NCBI RefSeq assembly: GCF_032460525.1 | Contig: NZ_CP135963.1 | Location: forward strand, 372,001 to 436,000 | Origin: Geodermatophilus sp. DSM 44513 | Lineage (GTDB): Bacteria; Actinomycetota; Actinomycetes; Mycobacteriales; Geodermatophilaceae | DNA: 64,000 nucleotides | Direction of reading: 5' to 3' | Shown here: piece by piece, positions 25,488 to 34,500 of the stretch | Position numbering within the stretch: position 1 is the first letter of the stretch | Layout of the letters: each line of letters begins with the position of its first letter | Notes under the pieces: model-generated | Seen by the model: only the letters and a program-made list of their open reading frames with translations | What the model was told of the DNA's origin: nothing | Database searches by the model: none | Translations under genes and position numbers: made by a program

Positions 25488-26700
25488 CCGCGACCTCGCC
25501 GCGCGCGACCCCGCGCTGCCCGCCCTGCCGGTGCTGCTCGACGACGCCCTGCTGGGCGAGTGGCTGGCCGGCCACGGCCTGGGCCGCGCCCGCCGGCGCT
25601 ACCTGCGCTACAAGCCGGGCACCAGCTGCCTGCTGCGGCTGGACCTGGAGGTCGGGGACCCGGAGCGCGGGGGGACGACGGTGCCCGCCGTGCTCGCCAC
25701 CCGCGCCGCCGACGGCGCCGGCAAGCTCGCCCGCACCCGGCAGGAGGCGCCGCCGGGGTCGGTCCTGGCCGCCGACGACGACGCCCGGTTGTTGCTCACC
25801 ACCCCCGCCGCCGACCGCGTGCTGCCCGCCGTCGCCGCGCTGTCCGGCGACCGGCCGGGGGCCGCACTCGCCGGGCTGCTCCCGGGCGAGGACCTCGGCG
25901 CGGCCACCGTGCGGGTGCTGCGCTACAAGCCGGCCCGCCGCTGGGTGGCCCTGCTCGGCCGGCCGGACGCCGACCCGCTGCTGCTGCGCGCGCACGCCCC
26001 CGCGGTCGCCGCGGCCGCGGCGGCCCGGCTGCGGGCGTTCGGCACCGCCCGGGTGCGCACGCCCGCGCTGGTGGCCGAGGACCCGGTGCTCGGCCTGGTG
26101 GTCACCGAGTGGCTGCCCGGCCGGACGCTGGCCGACCTGCCGCCGGCGGACCACCCGGCGGCGCTGCGCCGCACCGGCGGGGCGCTGGCCACGCTGCACC
26201 AGCACGCGGCGCCGGGCCTGCCGCGGCGCGGACCGCACGAGACCGGCTCGGCCGTCCGGGCCGCCGCCGGGCTGGTCGCCCACCTGCTGCCGCACGAGGC
26301 CGAGCGCGCCGCCGCGCTGGCCCGGGCCGCCACCGACCGGTTGCGCCCGGAGGTGCCCGGGCGGGTGTGCCACGGCGACTTCTCCGCCGACCAGGTGGTG
26401 CTGGGGCCGCACGGTGTGGCCCTGGTGGACCTGGACGAGGTGGGCTGCGACGACCCCGCCGTCGACCTCGCCGGGTTCCTCGCCGCCGCGACCGCCGAGC
26501 GCCGGCTGGGCCCCGCGGACGCCTGGTCCTTCCTCGACGGCTACCGCACCCTGCGTCCGCTGCCCGACCCCCGCCGGCTGGCCGCGGCCACGGCGGCCGC
26601 GCTGCTGCGCCGGGCCGCCGAGCCCTTCCGGCTGGCCGAGCCGGACTGGGCCGCCCGGGTCGTCGCGGTGCTGGACGCGGCGGAGCGGGAGCTCCGGTGA
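25474..26700 (+). CDS. APH-like phosphotransferase (kinase fold) A
   Basis: A 408-residue protein with an aminoglycoside-phosphotransferase/choline-kinase-like fold in its C-terminal half. The catalytic loop reads CHGDFSADQVVLG, with Gln where most family members have the metal-binding Asn, and VALVDLDEVGCDDPAVDLA supplies the DxD metal site. The N-terminal ~180 residues contain RYLRYKPGTSCLLRLDLE and RVLRYKPARRWVALL, a duplicated RYKP motif likely to belong to the ATP-binding lobe. GTG 25474 overlaps the ABC gene by 14 bases. In this setting, phosphorylation of a sugar or polyol in glycan assembly is more likely than antibiotic resistance, but this is inference. Confidence 0.82.
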   Translation: MRTADRDLAARDPALPALPVLLDDALLGEWLAGHGLGRARRRYLRYKPGTSCLLRLDLEVGDPERGGTTVPAVLATRAADGAGKLARTRQEAPPGSVLAADDDARLLLTTPAADRVLPAVAALSGDRPGAALAGLLPGEDLGAATVRVLRYKPARRWVALLGRPDADPLLLRAHAPAVAAAAAARLRAFGTARVRTPALVAEDPVLGLVVTEWLPGRTLADLPPADHPAALRRTGGALATLHQHAAPGLPRRGPHETGSAVRAAAGLVAHLLPHEAERAAALARAATDRLRPEVPGRVCHGDFSADQVVLGPHGVALVDLDEVGCDDPAVDLAGFLAAATAERRLGPADAWSFLDGYRTLRPLPDPRRLAAATAAALLRRAAEPFRLAEPDWAARVVAVLDAAERELR

Positions 26701-27737
26701 CCGGCGCGGACACCCGGTCGGCCGCCGCCCTGGCCGCCGTCGAGGACGACGTCGCCGCGGCCGGCGGCCGGCTGCTCGTGGCCTGGCCGCGCGGCACCGA
26801 CCACCTGCTGGTCGAGGTCGGCACCGACGCCGGCGCGGTGGCCGGGCAGTGGTGGGCCGACCGCGGCCGGGCCCGCGCGGTCGGGGCGGGCACGCCGGGC
26901 AGCCGTCGGCACGGCCGGCTGCTGCTGCAGCCCGGTGGCGCCGACCGGCGGCTGCCGGGCCTGCGGCAGCTGCTCACCGCACCGGGCGCCACGCTGGTCG
27001 CGCACCGGCCCGAGCGGCGGGCCGTCCTCCGCTGCGGGGACGGCAGCTACGTCAAGGTCGTGCGGCCGGACCGGCTGCCCGCGGTGCTCGCGGCCGCCCG
27101 GGCGGCCGCGCGGCTCCCCGTCCGGACCGCGCCGCTGCTGTCCGCCGATCCGCCGGGCGGCCTGCTGCGCACGGCCGCGCTGCCCGGCCGGCCGCTGCAC
27201 GACCTGCTCGGCACCGGCGCCGCGGTGGGCGCCTGCCGGGAGCTGGGGGCCGCGCTGGCCGCGGTGCACGCCGCACCGCCCCCCGCCGGCCTCCCGGTGC
27301 ACGACGGCGCCGCCGAGGCCGCGGTGCTGCGGCGCTGGACCGGGCTGGCCCGCACCTGGACCGGGGCCGGCGGTGGGGACGAGCTGGCCGGCGTCCTCGC
27401 GGAGCTGACCGGCGGACCGGCCGGGCCGCTCGTGGCCGTGCACCGGGACCTGCACGACCGGCAGGCGCTCGTGGCCGCCGACGGGTCGCTGGGCCTGCTG
27501 GACTTCGACCTGCTCGCACTCGGGGAGCCGGCGCTGGACCTGGCCAACCTGCTGGCCCACCTGGAGCTGCGCCGCCGCCAGGGCCTGCTGGCCGACGCGG
27601 GGCCGCTGCGCGCCGCCGTCCTGGACGGCTACCGCCCCGACCGCCGGGTGCTCGACCGGCTGGCCGTGCACGAGGCGGCCACCCGGCTGCGGCTGGCCGC
27701 GGTCTACGCCTTCCGACCGGGCCGGCCGGTCAGCTGA
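26697..27737 (+). CDS. APH-like phosphotransferase (kinase fold) B
   Basis: A 346-residue relative of the preceding kinase. It has a nucleotide-lobe element YVKVVRPDRLPAVLAAARAA, a catalytic loop AVHRDLHDRQALVAADG, again with Gln in place of the usual Asn, and the metal motif LGLLDFDLLALGEPALDLAN. The GTG start overlaps the upstream stop (GTGA). It is the last gene of the P3 operon, and the -35 box of P4 begins six bases after its stop. Two adjacent, diverged kinases with the same substitution suggest two phosphorylation steps in one pathway, or a heteromeric enzyme. The substrate is unknown. Confidence 0.8.
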   Translation: MTGADTRSAAALAAVEDDVAAAGGRLLVAWPRGTDHLLVEVGTDAGAVAGQWWADRGRARAVGAGTPGSRRHGRLLLQPGGADRRLPGLRQLLTAPGATLVAHRPERRAVLRCGDGSYVKVVRPDRLPAVLAAARAAARLPVRTAPLLSADPPGGLLRTAALPGRPLHDLLGTGAAVGACRELGAALAAVHAAPPPAGLPVHDGAAEAAVLRRWTGLARTWTGAGGGDELAGVLAELTGGPAGPLVAVHRDLHDRQALVAADGSLGLLDFDLLALGEPALDLANLLAHLELRRRQGLLADAGPLRAAVLDGYRPDRRVLDRLAVHEAATRLRLAAVYAFRPGRPVS

Positions 27738-27742
27738 GTCCG

Positions 27743-27770
27743 GTATCACCCGCCCGCTCGGCCTGCACGT
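27743..27770 (+). promoter_or_regulatory. ECF-type promoter P4 (GTATCA-N17-CACGT)
   Basis: GTATCA at 27743-27748 and CACGT at 27766-27770, spacer 17. It directly follows the stop of kinase B (27737) and leads to a secreted protein at 27821 through a ~45-base leader with GGAGG. Confidence 0.75.
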
Positions 27771-27820
27771 CTCTGGTGACCCGGGACCACCCGGGGATCC
27801 GGACGACAGTGGAGGTCAGC

Positions 27821-28390
27821 ATGCGGAAGTCCCTGTTCGCGCTCGCCAGCACCGGCGCGTTCGTGCTCACCGGCCTGGCGGCGAGCCCGGCCCTGGCCGC
27901 CGACGACGTGCGGTGCACCGGCACGATCGGCGCCATCGAGGTCAAGAGCGTCCTGGTGCCCGAGGACGCCAGCTGCACCCTGGCGGGCACCCGGGTCCTG
28001 GGTGACGTGCGGGTGCTGGAGGACGCCGACCTGGACGCCCAGGGCATCGACGTGCGCGCCAGCGTGCAGGCCCAGCGCGCATCGTCGGTCGACATCGCCG
28101 GCTCGGCGGTCCGCAGCCTCGTGCAGTTCCAGGAGGGTGGCTCCTTCACGCTGACCGACTCCACGGTCGGCGCGGACGTGCAGGTGACCAAGAGCGACGG
28201 CGCGGTGTCGATCACCGGCAACACGATCGGCAACAGCCTGGACGCCTCGGAGAACACCGGCGGGGTCGAGGTCAGCGCGAACACCATCCGGGTGAACCTC
28301 ACCGGCCAGGACAACGACCCGGCGCCCGTCGGCGGCGGCAACACCGTCGGCGGCGACGACGAGAAGCAGTTCGAGGGCTTCGCGGTCTGA
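27821..28390 (+). CDS. Secreted beta-helix-like repeat protein
   Basis: A 189-residue exported protein. The signal peptide (1-27) ends ALAADD. After a short region with two Cys (RCTGTIG and ASCTLAG, possibly a disulfide), about five coils of 19-20 residues follow (about 68-165). Each has the pattern x-V-x-V, then a turn, then V-x-I-x-x-S/N-x-V/I, e.g. SSVDIAGSAVRS, GSFTLTDSTVGA, GAVSITGNTIGN and GGVEVSANTIRV. This suggests a small right-handed beta-helix. A Gly/Asn/Asp-rich end follows. ATG 27821 has GGAGG seven bases upstream. Alone under promoter P4, it may be a structural or ligand-binding product of the regulon; I do not recognise a named family. Confidence 0.8.
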   Translation: MRKSLFALASTGAFVLTGLAASPALAADDVRCTGTIGAIEVKSVLVPEDASCTLAGTRVLGDVRVLEDADLDAQGIDVRASVQAQRASSVDIAGSAVRSLVQFQEGGSFTLTDSTVGADVQVTKSDGAVSITGNTIGNSLDASENTGGVEVSANTIRVNLTGQDNDPAPVGGGNTVGGDDEKQFEGFAV

Positions 28391-28396
28391 CGGCCC

Positions 28397-28434
28397 CCGC
28401 GGGTCCCGGTCCGGCGACGGGCCGGGGCCCGCGG
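28397..28434 (+). terminator. Hairpin terminator with GCGA tetraloop
   Basis: A 17-bp stem (28397-28413 with 28418-28434) containing two G-U wobbles, closed by GCGA, a GNRA tetraloop. It begins six bases after the stop of the secreted protein and ends the P4 unit. Confidence 0.8.
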
Positions 28435-28536
28435 TCCCCGCCGTTCTCCCCGGTGTGCCGGCGCCAGCTGACCCGTCCGGGGGAGGAGGGCGGCTCCCGG
28501 GTCAGGTCCGGCGGTGGACCTGCCGATGACGGGCAC

Positions 28537-29373
28537 GTGTGGATCTGGGTCGTCGGGGGACTGGTCCTCTGGGTGCTGCTCGCCTTCACCGTGGCCGTCG
28601 TCGTCGGCCGCGGCATCCGGATCGCCGACCTGCGCGCGGTCGGTCCGCTGACCGACGCCGTCCCCGCGGTCCCGGCCGTGCGGCTGCGCGCGCCGCGTCG
28701 CCGCGTCCCGCTCCCGCCGGTCGGCATCGCCCTGGCGGCGACCGCCGTCCTGCTCGAGACCACCGGCTACGTCGTCCGGCTCACCGGCACCAGCGGCCCG
28801 CTGTCCCGGACGCTGTCCATGGACGCCCCCTGGTCGGCACCCCGGACCTTCGTCGCCGCGCTGTTCGCCGTGGCCGCCGTGGCCGCGGTCGCCGGCGCGG
28901 CGCGCACCCCCGGCCGCCGCGGCTGGTGGCTCGCCGTCGGGCTGGTCTGTGCGGGTGTCGCCGTCGTCAAGGCCGGCGGGACCCTGCACGTCGAGGCCGG
29001 GGCGGCGCTGTCCGCCGGGCTGGGCCGCGGGGGTGCGCTCGCCGTGAGCGTCGCGCTGGCCGCCGCCGTGCTCGCCGTGCTCGGCTACGTCACGCGGGAC
29101 GAGCGCCGCGACCGCCGGCGGGTGCTCTCCTGCCTGGCCGGCTACGCCGTGGCCTCGGTGGGCCTGTCGGCGGTCTCGGCCGCGGTGTCCGCGCCGTGGG
29201 TGGCCACGGCGACCTACCTCGAGGAGTCGGGGGAGGCGCTGGCCGGCGTCGCGGTCCTCATGGCCGTCCTGGTCGGTGTCGCCCCGCGTCTGGTGCTGCC
29301 CGCCTCCTGGGTGCTCCGCCGCGAGGAGGACCGGCAGGCCGCGGAGGTCGCCGCCGTCCGCCGGACCGTCTGA
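28537..29373 (+). CDS. Multi-pass membrane protein of unknown function with GRGIRIAD motif
   Basis: A 278-residue protein with about eight likely helices. The first (residues 1-21, WIWVVGGLVLWVLLAFTVAVV) is followed by VGRGIRIADLRAVG, the same helix-plus-motif module seen at 7093-7371 and 9095-9250. The rest alternates Ala/Val-rich helices with Arg loops, as in DERRDRRRV. I recognise no enzyme motif. GTG 28537 is the likely start because the helix starts there, but an earlier in-frame GTG at 28453 exists. No ECF-type motif precedes it, and it lies beyond the terminator of the P4 unit, so it seems independent. Confidence 0.6.
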   Translation: MWIWVVGGLVLWVLLAFTVAVVVGRGIRIADLRAVGPLTDAVPAVPAVRLRAPRRRVPLPPVGIALAATAVLLETTGYVVRLTGTSGPLSRTLSMDAPWSAPRTFVAALFAVAAVAAVAGAARTPGRRGWWLAVGLVCAGVAVVKAGGTLHVEAGAALSAGLGRGGALAVSVALAAAVLAVLGYVTRDERRDRRRVLSCLAGYAVASVGLSAVSAAVSAPWVATATYLEESGEALAGVAVLMAVLVGVAPRLVLPASWVLRREEDRQAAEVAAVRRTV

Positions 29374-29394
29374 GCCCCCTCGGGTCGCCGGCCC

Positions 29395-29649
29395 TCAGCC
29401 GCCGCCGCGCAGGGGCGCGGCGCAGCACCCGTCGCACGCGTGGGTGGTGCACGCGCCGCCGAGCGCCTGGAGGTGGACGACGTCGTCCGGGTCGGGGTGC
29501 CCGACGCCGTGCGGGCACAGCCGGTCGGAGTAGCCGTAGTACGCGCGCCAGACGCGCGGCCAGGTCCGCATGTGGTGGTCGCTCGGGTGGTGGCGGGAAC
29601 ACCCCCGCCCGGCGCAGTCGGCCGGGTCGTGCGGGGCGGCGAGACTCAC
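29395..29649 (-). CDS. Small Cys/His-rich protein
   Basis: An 84-residue protein with seven Cys and several His: DPADCAGRGCSRHHPSDHH, then WRAYYGYSDRLCPHGVGHPD and GGACTTHACDGCCAAP. Such spacing suggests one or two metal sites. The segment DRLCPHGVGHPDPDDV looks conserved in style, but I cannot name the family. GTG 29649 is the furthest start that keeps the first Cys pair. An ATG at 29571 would give a shorter form. It is convergent with the membrane-protein gene ending at 29373. Confidence 0.5.
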   Translation of the reverse strand: MSLAAPHDPADCAGRGCSRHHPSDHHMRTWPRVWRAYYGYSDRLCPHGVGHPDPDDVVHLQALGGACTTHACDGCCAAPLRGGG

Positions 29650-29825
29650 GGGTGAGGGCAGTCCGGCTGCCGTGACGGGCGTCGACTCACGGGGGATCAC
29701 CGTCGGGGAGGTCGTGTCGGGGAGCGTGGACCGGACGCCTGCGACCTCCCGGTGACCGGGCTGTGGGGCTCCTGTGCCCCGGGGCCACGGACGCCGGTGT
29801 GCGCCGGTGGCCGCCGTCCCGGCCG

Positions 29826-30422
29826 TCAGGACCGGGCCGAGGACCTCCGGCGGGAGAGCAGGTGGGCGACGAGGAGCACCAGGGCGACCCCGACGACGAC
29901 CAGGATAGTGGTGCGCGCCGACCACGGCCCCGCCTCGGCGGCCGCCTCGTCCTGCGCGGCCACCAGCTCCCCGAGCCGCTCGGCCAGGGCGACCACCGCG
30001 CCGGACCGGTCACCGGCCGCCAGCCGGGGCTCGACCTCGGCGGTCACGACCCGTTCCAGGTCGACCTCCGACAGGGGGAAGTCCTCGTCGACCCAGTAGC
30101 CGTACTCGAACGTGGCGTCGCCCACGGCCACGGCCAGCAGCAGGTCGTCGCCGTCCATCCCGGACAGCCGGGCGGAGTCCCGGGCCCACGCGCCGGGGTC
30201 GGCGTTGTCGAAGGAGGACACGAAGACCGCGGACAGCACCAGGCCGTCCTCCGCGGCCAGGTCCGCCACGGCGCGCTCGGCGGCCGCCGACGTGCCCACG
30301 CCCAGGGCACCGGCCCGGTCGTCCAGCTGCTCGCCCACCTCCACGGGGGGCTCGGCGGACGCCGTCCCGGCACTCGACAGCACGAGGGCCAGGGCGCCGA
30401 GGACGATGACGGACCTGCGCAC
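29826..30422 (-). CDS. TPM-domain (DUF477-like) exported, membrane-anchored protein
   Basis: A 198-residue protein with a signal peptide (1-24, ending TASA) and a TPM domain at about residues 28-150. Its features are VEVGEQLDDRAGALG, SAVFVSSFDNADPGAWARD, DDLLLAVAVGDATFEYGYWV and LAAGDRSGAVVALAERLGEL. A C-terminal helix (about 171-190) is followed by an Arg-rich end. TPM proteins are linked to photosystem repair phosphatases in plants and to membrane/envelope roles in bacteria. GTG 30422 has GGAGGTG seven bases upstream. No partner gene is obvious, and the gap to the next minus-strand gene is about 150 bases. Confidence 0.8.
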   Translation of the reverse strand: MRRSVIVLGALALVLSSAGTASAEPPVEVGEQLDDRAGALGVGTSAAAERAVADLAAEDGLVLSAVFVSSFDNADPGAWARDSARLSGMDGDDLLLAVAVGDATFEYGYWVDEDFPLSEVDLERVVTAEVEPRLAAGDRSGAVVALAERLGELVAAQDEAAAEAGPWSARTTILVVVGVALVLLVAHLLSRRRSSARS

Positions 30423-30570
30423 GACACACCTCCGACGGAACGGGGACGGGCTCGCCCCGGGTCCGGGGACTGTACGCACGGACGGGCCGGCGGAGGGGGT
30501 GCTCGACCCCATCGGGCGACCCCACACCGGTGTTCGGCCGGGGCGGCCCGCCCGGTTCACCGGGGTCCCG

Positions 30571-31278
30571 TCAGGGCGTGCGGGCCCAGGTGTGCGGGGC
30601 GGCGACCACCGGCGGCGCGTGCCCGGCGGCGGCCACGGCGGCGCCCAGGGCGGGGTCGGACCAGTCGACCAGGTGCAGGGGGCCGAACCGGCCGCGCCGG
30701 CGGCCGTCCTCCGCCGCCCGGTCCGCGGCAGGGTCCAGCGCCACCTGGGACAGGCCGTCCAGGGTGAGCGCGCCGACCTTCACCAGGCACTCCTTGCGCA
30801 CCCAGGAGCGGAGGAGGGCCGCCGACGGGTCGGCCGCCGCCCGGACCTCCGCGGCCTCGGCAGCGGTGAGCGCGGCGGCCAGGAGGGCGGGGTCCGGGGG
30901 CCCGGGGCGCGCCTCCTCGACGTCCACGCCGACCGGACGGCTGTCCGCGCCGGCCACCACGGCGCCCCGGGTGTGCGCGAGGCTGACGTGCAGGTCGGGC
31001 AGGCCGGCGATCGAGGGCCGGCCGTGCTCGGGCGACCCGCACTCCGCGCACCGCTGCACCAGCTCCAGCGCCGCCACCGGCAGGCCGGCGCGCACCGCGG
31101 CGCAGTGGCGGACCAGCAGGTGCGCGGCGACGTGGGCGTCCCGGTCGGCCGGGGAGCGCAGCGCCTCGGCACGCCGGCGCTCCGCGGAGGTCAGGAGGTG
31201 CCGGCCACCGGCGCGCAGCACGTCCGCGGGCCGGGCGAGCAGCACCAGGGGGGCGTCCTCAGGTGATCTGCGTTGCAC
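30571..31278 (-). CDS. Sfp-type 4'-phosphopantetheinyl transferase
   Basis: A 235-residue enzyme that loads the phosphopantetheine arm onto carrier domains. Diagnostic motifs: DLHVSLAHTRGAVVAG, RPVGVDVEEARPG (metal-binding Asp) and SWVRKECLVKVGALTLDG. It is encoded divergently from the membrane NRPS at 31572, whose carrier-domain Ser613 is its likely target. GTG 31278 is the best start because AGGAGG lies nine bases upstream; longer versions from 31317 or 31356 lack a ribosome binding site. The upstream portion holds the usual ERRRAEAL-like helix (SAERRRAEALRS). Confidence 0.9.
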   Translation of the reverse strand: MQRRSPEDAPLVLLARPADVLRAGGRHLLTSAERRRAEALRSPADRDAHVAAHLLVRHCAAVRAGLPVAALELVQRCAECGSPEHGRPSIAGLPDLHVSLAHTRGAVVAGADSRPVGVDVEEARPGPPDPALLAAALTAAEAAEVRAAADPSAALLRSWVRKECLVKVGALTLDGLSQVALDPAADRAAEDGRRRGRFGPLHLVDWSDPALGAAVAAAGHAPPVVAAPHTWARTP

Positions 31279-31500
31279 CGACCACCTCCTGGGCGCCACT
31301 GTGCGGGTTGAACCCATCACCAGAAGTGACGGCCGCCGCCTGCACTCGGTCAACACCCGGCAGCGTTCCGTCGACCATTCTCGGGTCGCTCGCCGCCTTT
31401 CTCACTTTCCGCCTCCGTGTCGTCATCGAGGGTGAGGAATCCGGTGTCGTGGCCCGCTCCGGCTCCCCGGACGGGCGCGCACCGGTGCCCGGGCAGCACT

Positions 31501-31530
31501 TTGCACGCCCGGGAACCGCCCCCCTAATGT
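31501..31530 (+). promoter_or_regulatory. Probable housekeeping promoter of the NRPS operon
   Basis: TTGCAC at 31501-31506 and TAATGT at 31525-31530, spacer 18, on the plus strand about 40 bases before ATG 31572. It is one of the few AT-rich spots in the 293-base divergent gap between the phosphopantetheinyl transferase and NRPS genes. Confidence 0.5.
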
Positions 31531-31571
31531 GGGCGAGTTGGTGTTCGGGAGGTGCGGCAGAGAGTGAATAT

Positions 31572-34500
31572 ATGACGACACATAGCGACGACTGGGATTT
31601 CTTCTCGACATTCGCGGGAGATGCCGAGCGGGAGCCCCGGTCGCGGACCACCACGCCCGGGTACGAGCTGCGGGACGACACCGCCACCTCCTACCGCCTG
31701 CACGACAACTTCGTCGCCGAGCTGTCCGGCCAGCGCTCGCCGGTCACCCGGCTGAGCCGCTTCTTCGAGCGCACCTGCGACGAGCGCCCGTCGGCGACCG
31801 CGCTGGAGTGCGCCGGCGAGCGGGTCTCCTACGCCGACCTCGACCAGCGGGCCAACCGCCTGGCCAACCTGCTCATGAGCCGCGGTGCGCGCGCCGGTGT
31901 CCGCGTGGGCATCCTGCTGCACCGCTCGGTGGACACCTACGTCGCCCTGCTGGCCGTGACCAAGACCGAGGCCACGTTCGTCCCGATCGACCCCGAGGCG
32001 CCCGCCGACCGGCTGCTCTACATCGCCGAGGACTCCGCGCTGCGCCTGCTGGTCACCACCACCTCCTTCGCCGCGTCCTGCGCGGCCCTGCCGTGCGAGA
32101 GCCTGTACCTCGACGAGCTCGGCGGCGAGCTCGCCGTGCAGTCCAGCGCCCGCCCGGGGATCCAGTTCGACGGCGACCCGGTCTGCTACGTCATCTACAC
32201 CTCGGGCTCCAGCGGCCGCCCCAAGGGCGTCGAGGTCAACCAGTCGAGCATCTGCAACTTCGTCGGGATCGTGCCGTCGCTGTACGGGGTCGAGTCCACC
32301 GACCGCGTGTACCAGGGCATGACGATCGCCTTCGACTTCTCCATCGAGGAGATCTGGCCGACCTGGGCCGTCGGGGCGACGCTCGTCGCCGGTCCCACGG
32401 ACGGCCGCCGGGTCGGGTCGGGTCTGGCTGACTTCCTCGAGGACGAGCGGATCACGATGGTCTACTGCGTCCCGACGGTGCTGGCCACCCTCGACCGCGT
32501 CCTCCCGCTGGTCCGCACGGTCAACGTCGGCGGTGAGGCCTGCCCGCGCGAGCTGGTCGACCGCTGGGCGGCACCGGGGCGCCGGATCCTCAACACCTAC
32601 GGCCCGACCGAGACCACCGTCACCTGCACGATGGCCGAGCTGCGGCCCGGCAAGCCGGTCACCATCGGCCGGCCGCTGCCCACCTACCGGGTCACCCTGC
32701 TCGACGAGGACCGCCGCCCGGTCCCGCCCGGGGGCACCGGGGAGATCTGTGTCGGCGGACCGGGCGTCGCCCGCGGCTACGTCAACCGCCCCGACCTCAC
32801 CGCCGACCGCTTCATCGCCGACCCGCGCGGCATCCCCGGCGAGCGCATCTACCGCACCGGCGACCTCGGCCGCTTCCTGCCCGACGGGGAGCTGGAGTAC
32901 CTGGGCCGCGCCGACAGCGAGGTCAAGGTCCGCGGTCACCGCGTGGACCTGCAGGAGATCGAGAGCGTGCTGCTCGAGCACCCGCAGGTGACCGGGGCCG
33001 TCGTCACGCTGCTGTCCTCGCCGGACACCGGCGGCGACCTCGCCGGCTACGTCATCGTCCGGGGCGACTGCGCCACCGGCGAGCTGCGCCCGGAGACCCT
33101 CGCCGCCGGTGCCACCGACGCGCTGGTCGCCGAGCTGCACGAGCAGCTGGTGGCCCAGCTGCCGCCGTACATGGTCCCGTCCTACCTCGACGTGGTCACC
33201 TCCATCCCGATGCTGCCCAGCGGCAAGGCCGACCGCGGCCGCCTGCCGGCGCCCACCCGGCCCCGGCTGATCCGCGGCACCCGGGACTTCGAGCCGCCGG
33301 CGACCCCGGCGGAGGCCTGGATCGCCGGCCTCTGGGAGGAGACGCTGCGACTGCCCGCCGGCGCGGTGTCCGTGGAGGCCGACTTCTTCGCGGCCCTCGG
33401 CGGTCACTCCCTGGTCGCGGCCACCGTCGTCTCCGCGATGCGGGAGAGCGAGCTCGGCTCGGGCCTGTCCATCCTGGACTTCTACAAGCACCCCACGGTC
33501 CGCGAGCTGGCGACCTTCCTCGAGGACGGCGTGAGCACCAGGGCCGAGGAGACCTTGGTCCTCGAGCCGCGCGAGCCCCGTCCGCAGCCGCCGTCCGACC
33601 GGCGGGTCGTCGGGTTCGGGACGGCGCAGGTGTCGGTCCTGTACGCGATCATCCTGCTGTTCCTGCTGCCCGTCGGTGTCCTGTACGGGCTCAACGACGG
33701 CCAGCCCTCGACGGGCCTGCTGCTGCAGCTGGCCGTGGCGCTCCCGGCGGTCTACCTGCTCGGCCGCTGGGTCGCCCCGGTCGCCGGCGCCCGGCTGCTG
33801 GCCAGGGGCCTGCGCACCGGTGACCACCCGCTCTGGGGCGGCATGCACCTGCGGGTCTGGACCATCCAGAAGCTGGTGTCCATCTCGCCGCTCACCGTGC
33901 TCAGCGGCTCGCCCTGGGCGGTCACGTACCTCCGCCTGGCCGGCGCGCAGGTCGACGACGAGGCCCACGTCGGGTCGGCGGACGTCTCGCTGCCCTCGCT
34001 GCTACGGGTGGGCCGCGGCGCGACGGTCGGCTACGGCACCCAGCTGCACGCCCACCGGGTCGCCGAGGGCGTGCTGACCATCGCGCCGGTCACCATCGGC
34101 GCCGGTGCGGTCGTCGGCTCCGAGAGCGTGCTGGAGTGCGGCTCCGAGGTCGGCGAGCGCGCCATCCTCGGCGACACCTCGCTGCTCACCTCCGGCCAGG
34201 TCGTCCCGGCGGGCGAGTCGTGGGCCGGCTCCCCGGCGCGGTCGGCCCCCGAGGCGGTCGACCCGGTCGTCGAGCTCATGGCCGGCTGCTCCAGCGCCCC
34301 GCGCCGCTGGTCGAGCACCCTGCTGGCCGGCTTCGCCGGCGGCGTCGCCCTGCTCGAGCTGCTGCCCTTCCTCGTCCTGCTGCCGGTGGTGGCGCTGGTG
34401 TGGTGGGTGCTGCTCGGCTACGGGACGGCGGCCGCCCTGGTGGCCACCGCGCTGTCCGGCCCGGTCTTCGTGCTCGCCTCCTGCGCCCTCGTCCTGGGTG

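Noticed and set aside
28514..28541. CACGTGTGG before the 28537 membrane gene as a regulon promoter
   Set aside because: The -10-like box is present, but the -35 position reads GCGGTG, not GTATCA.
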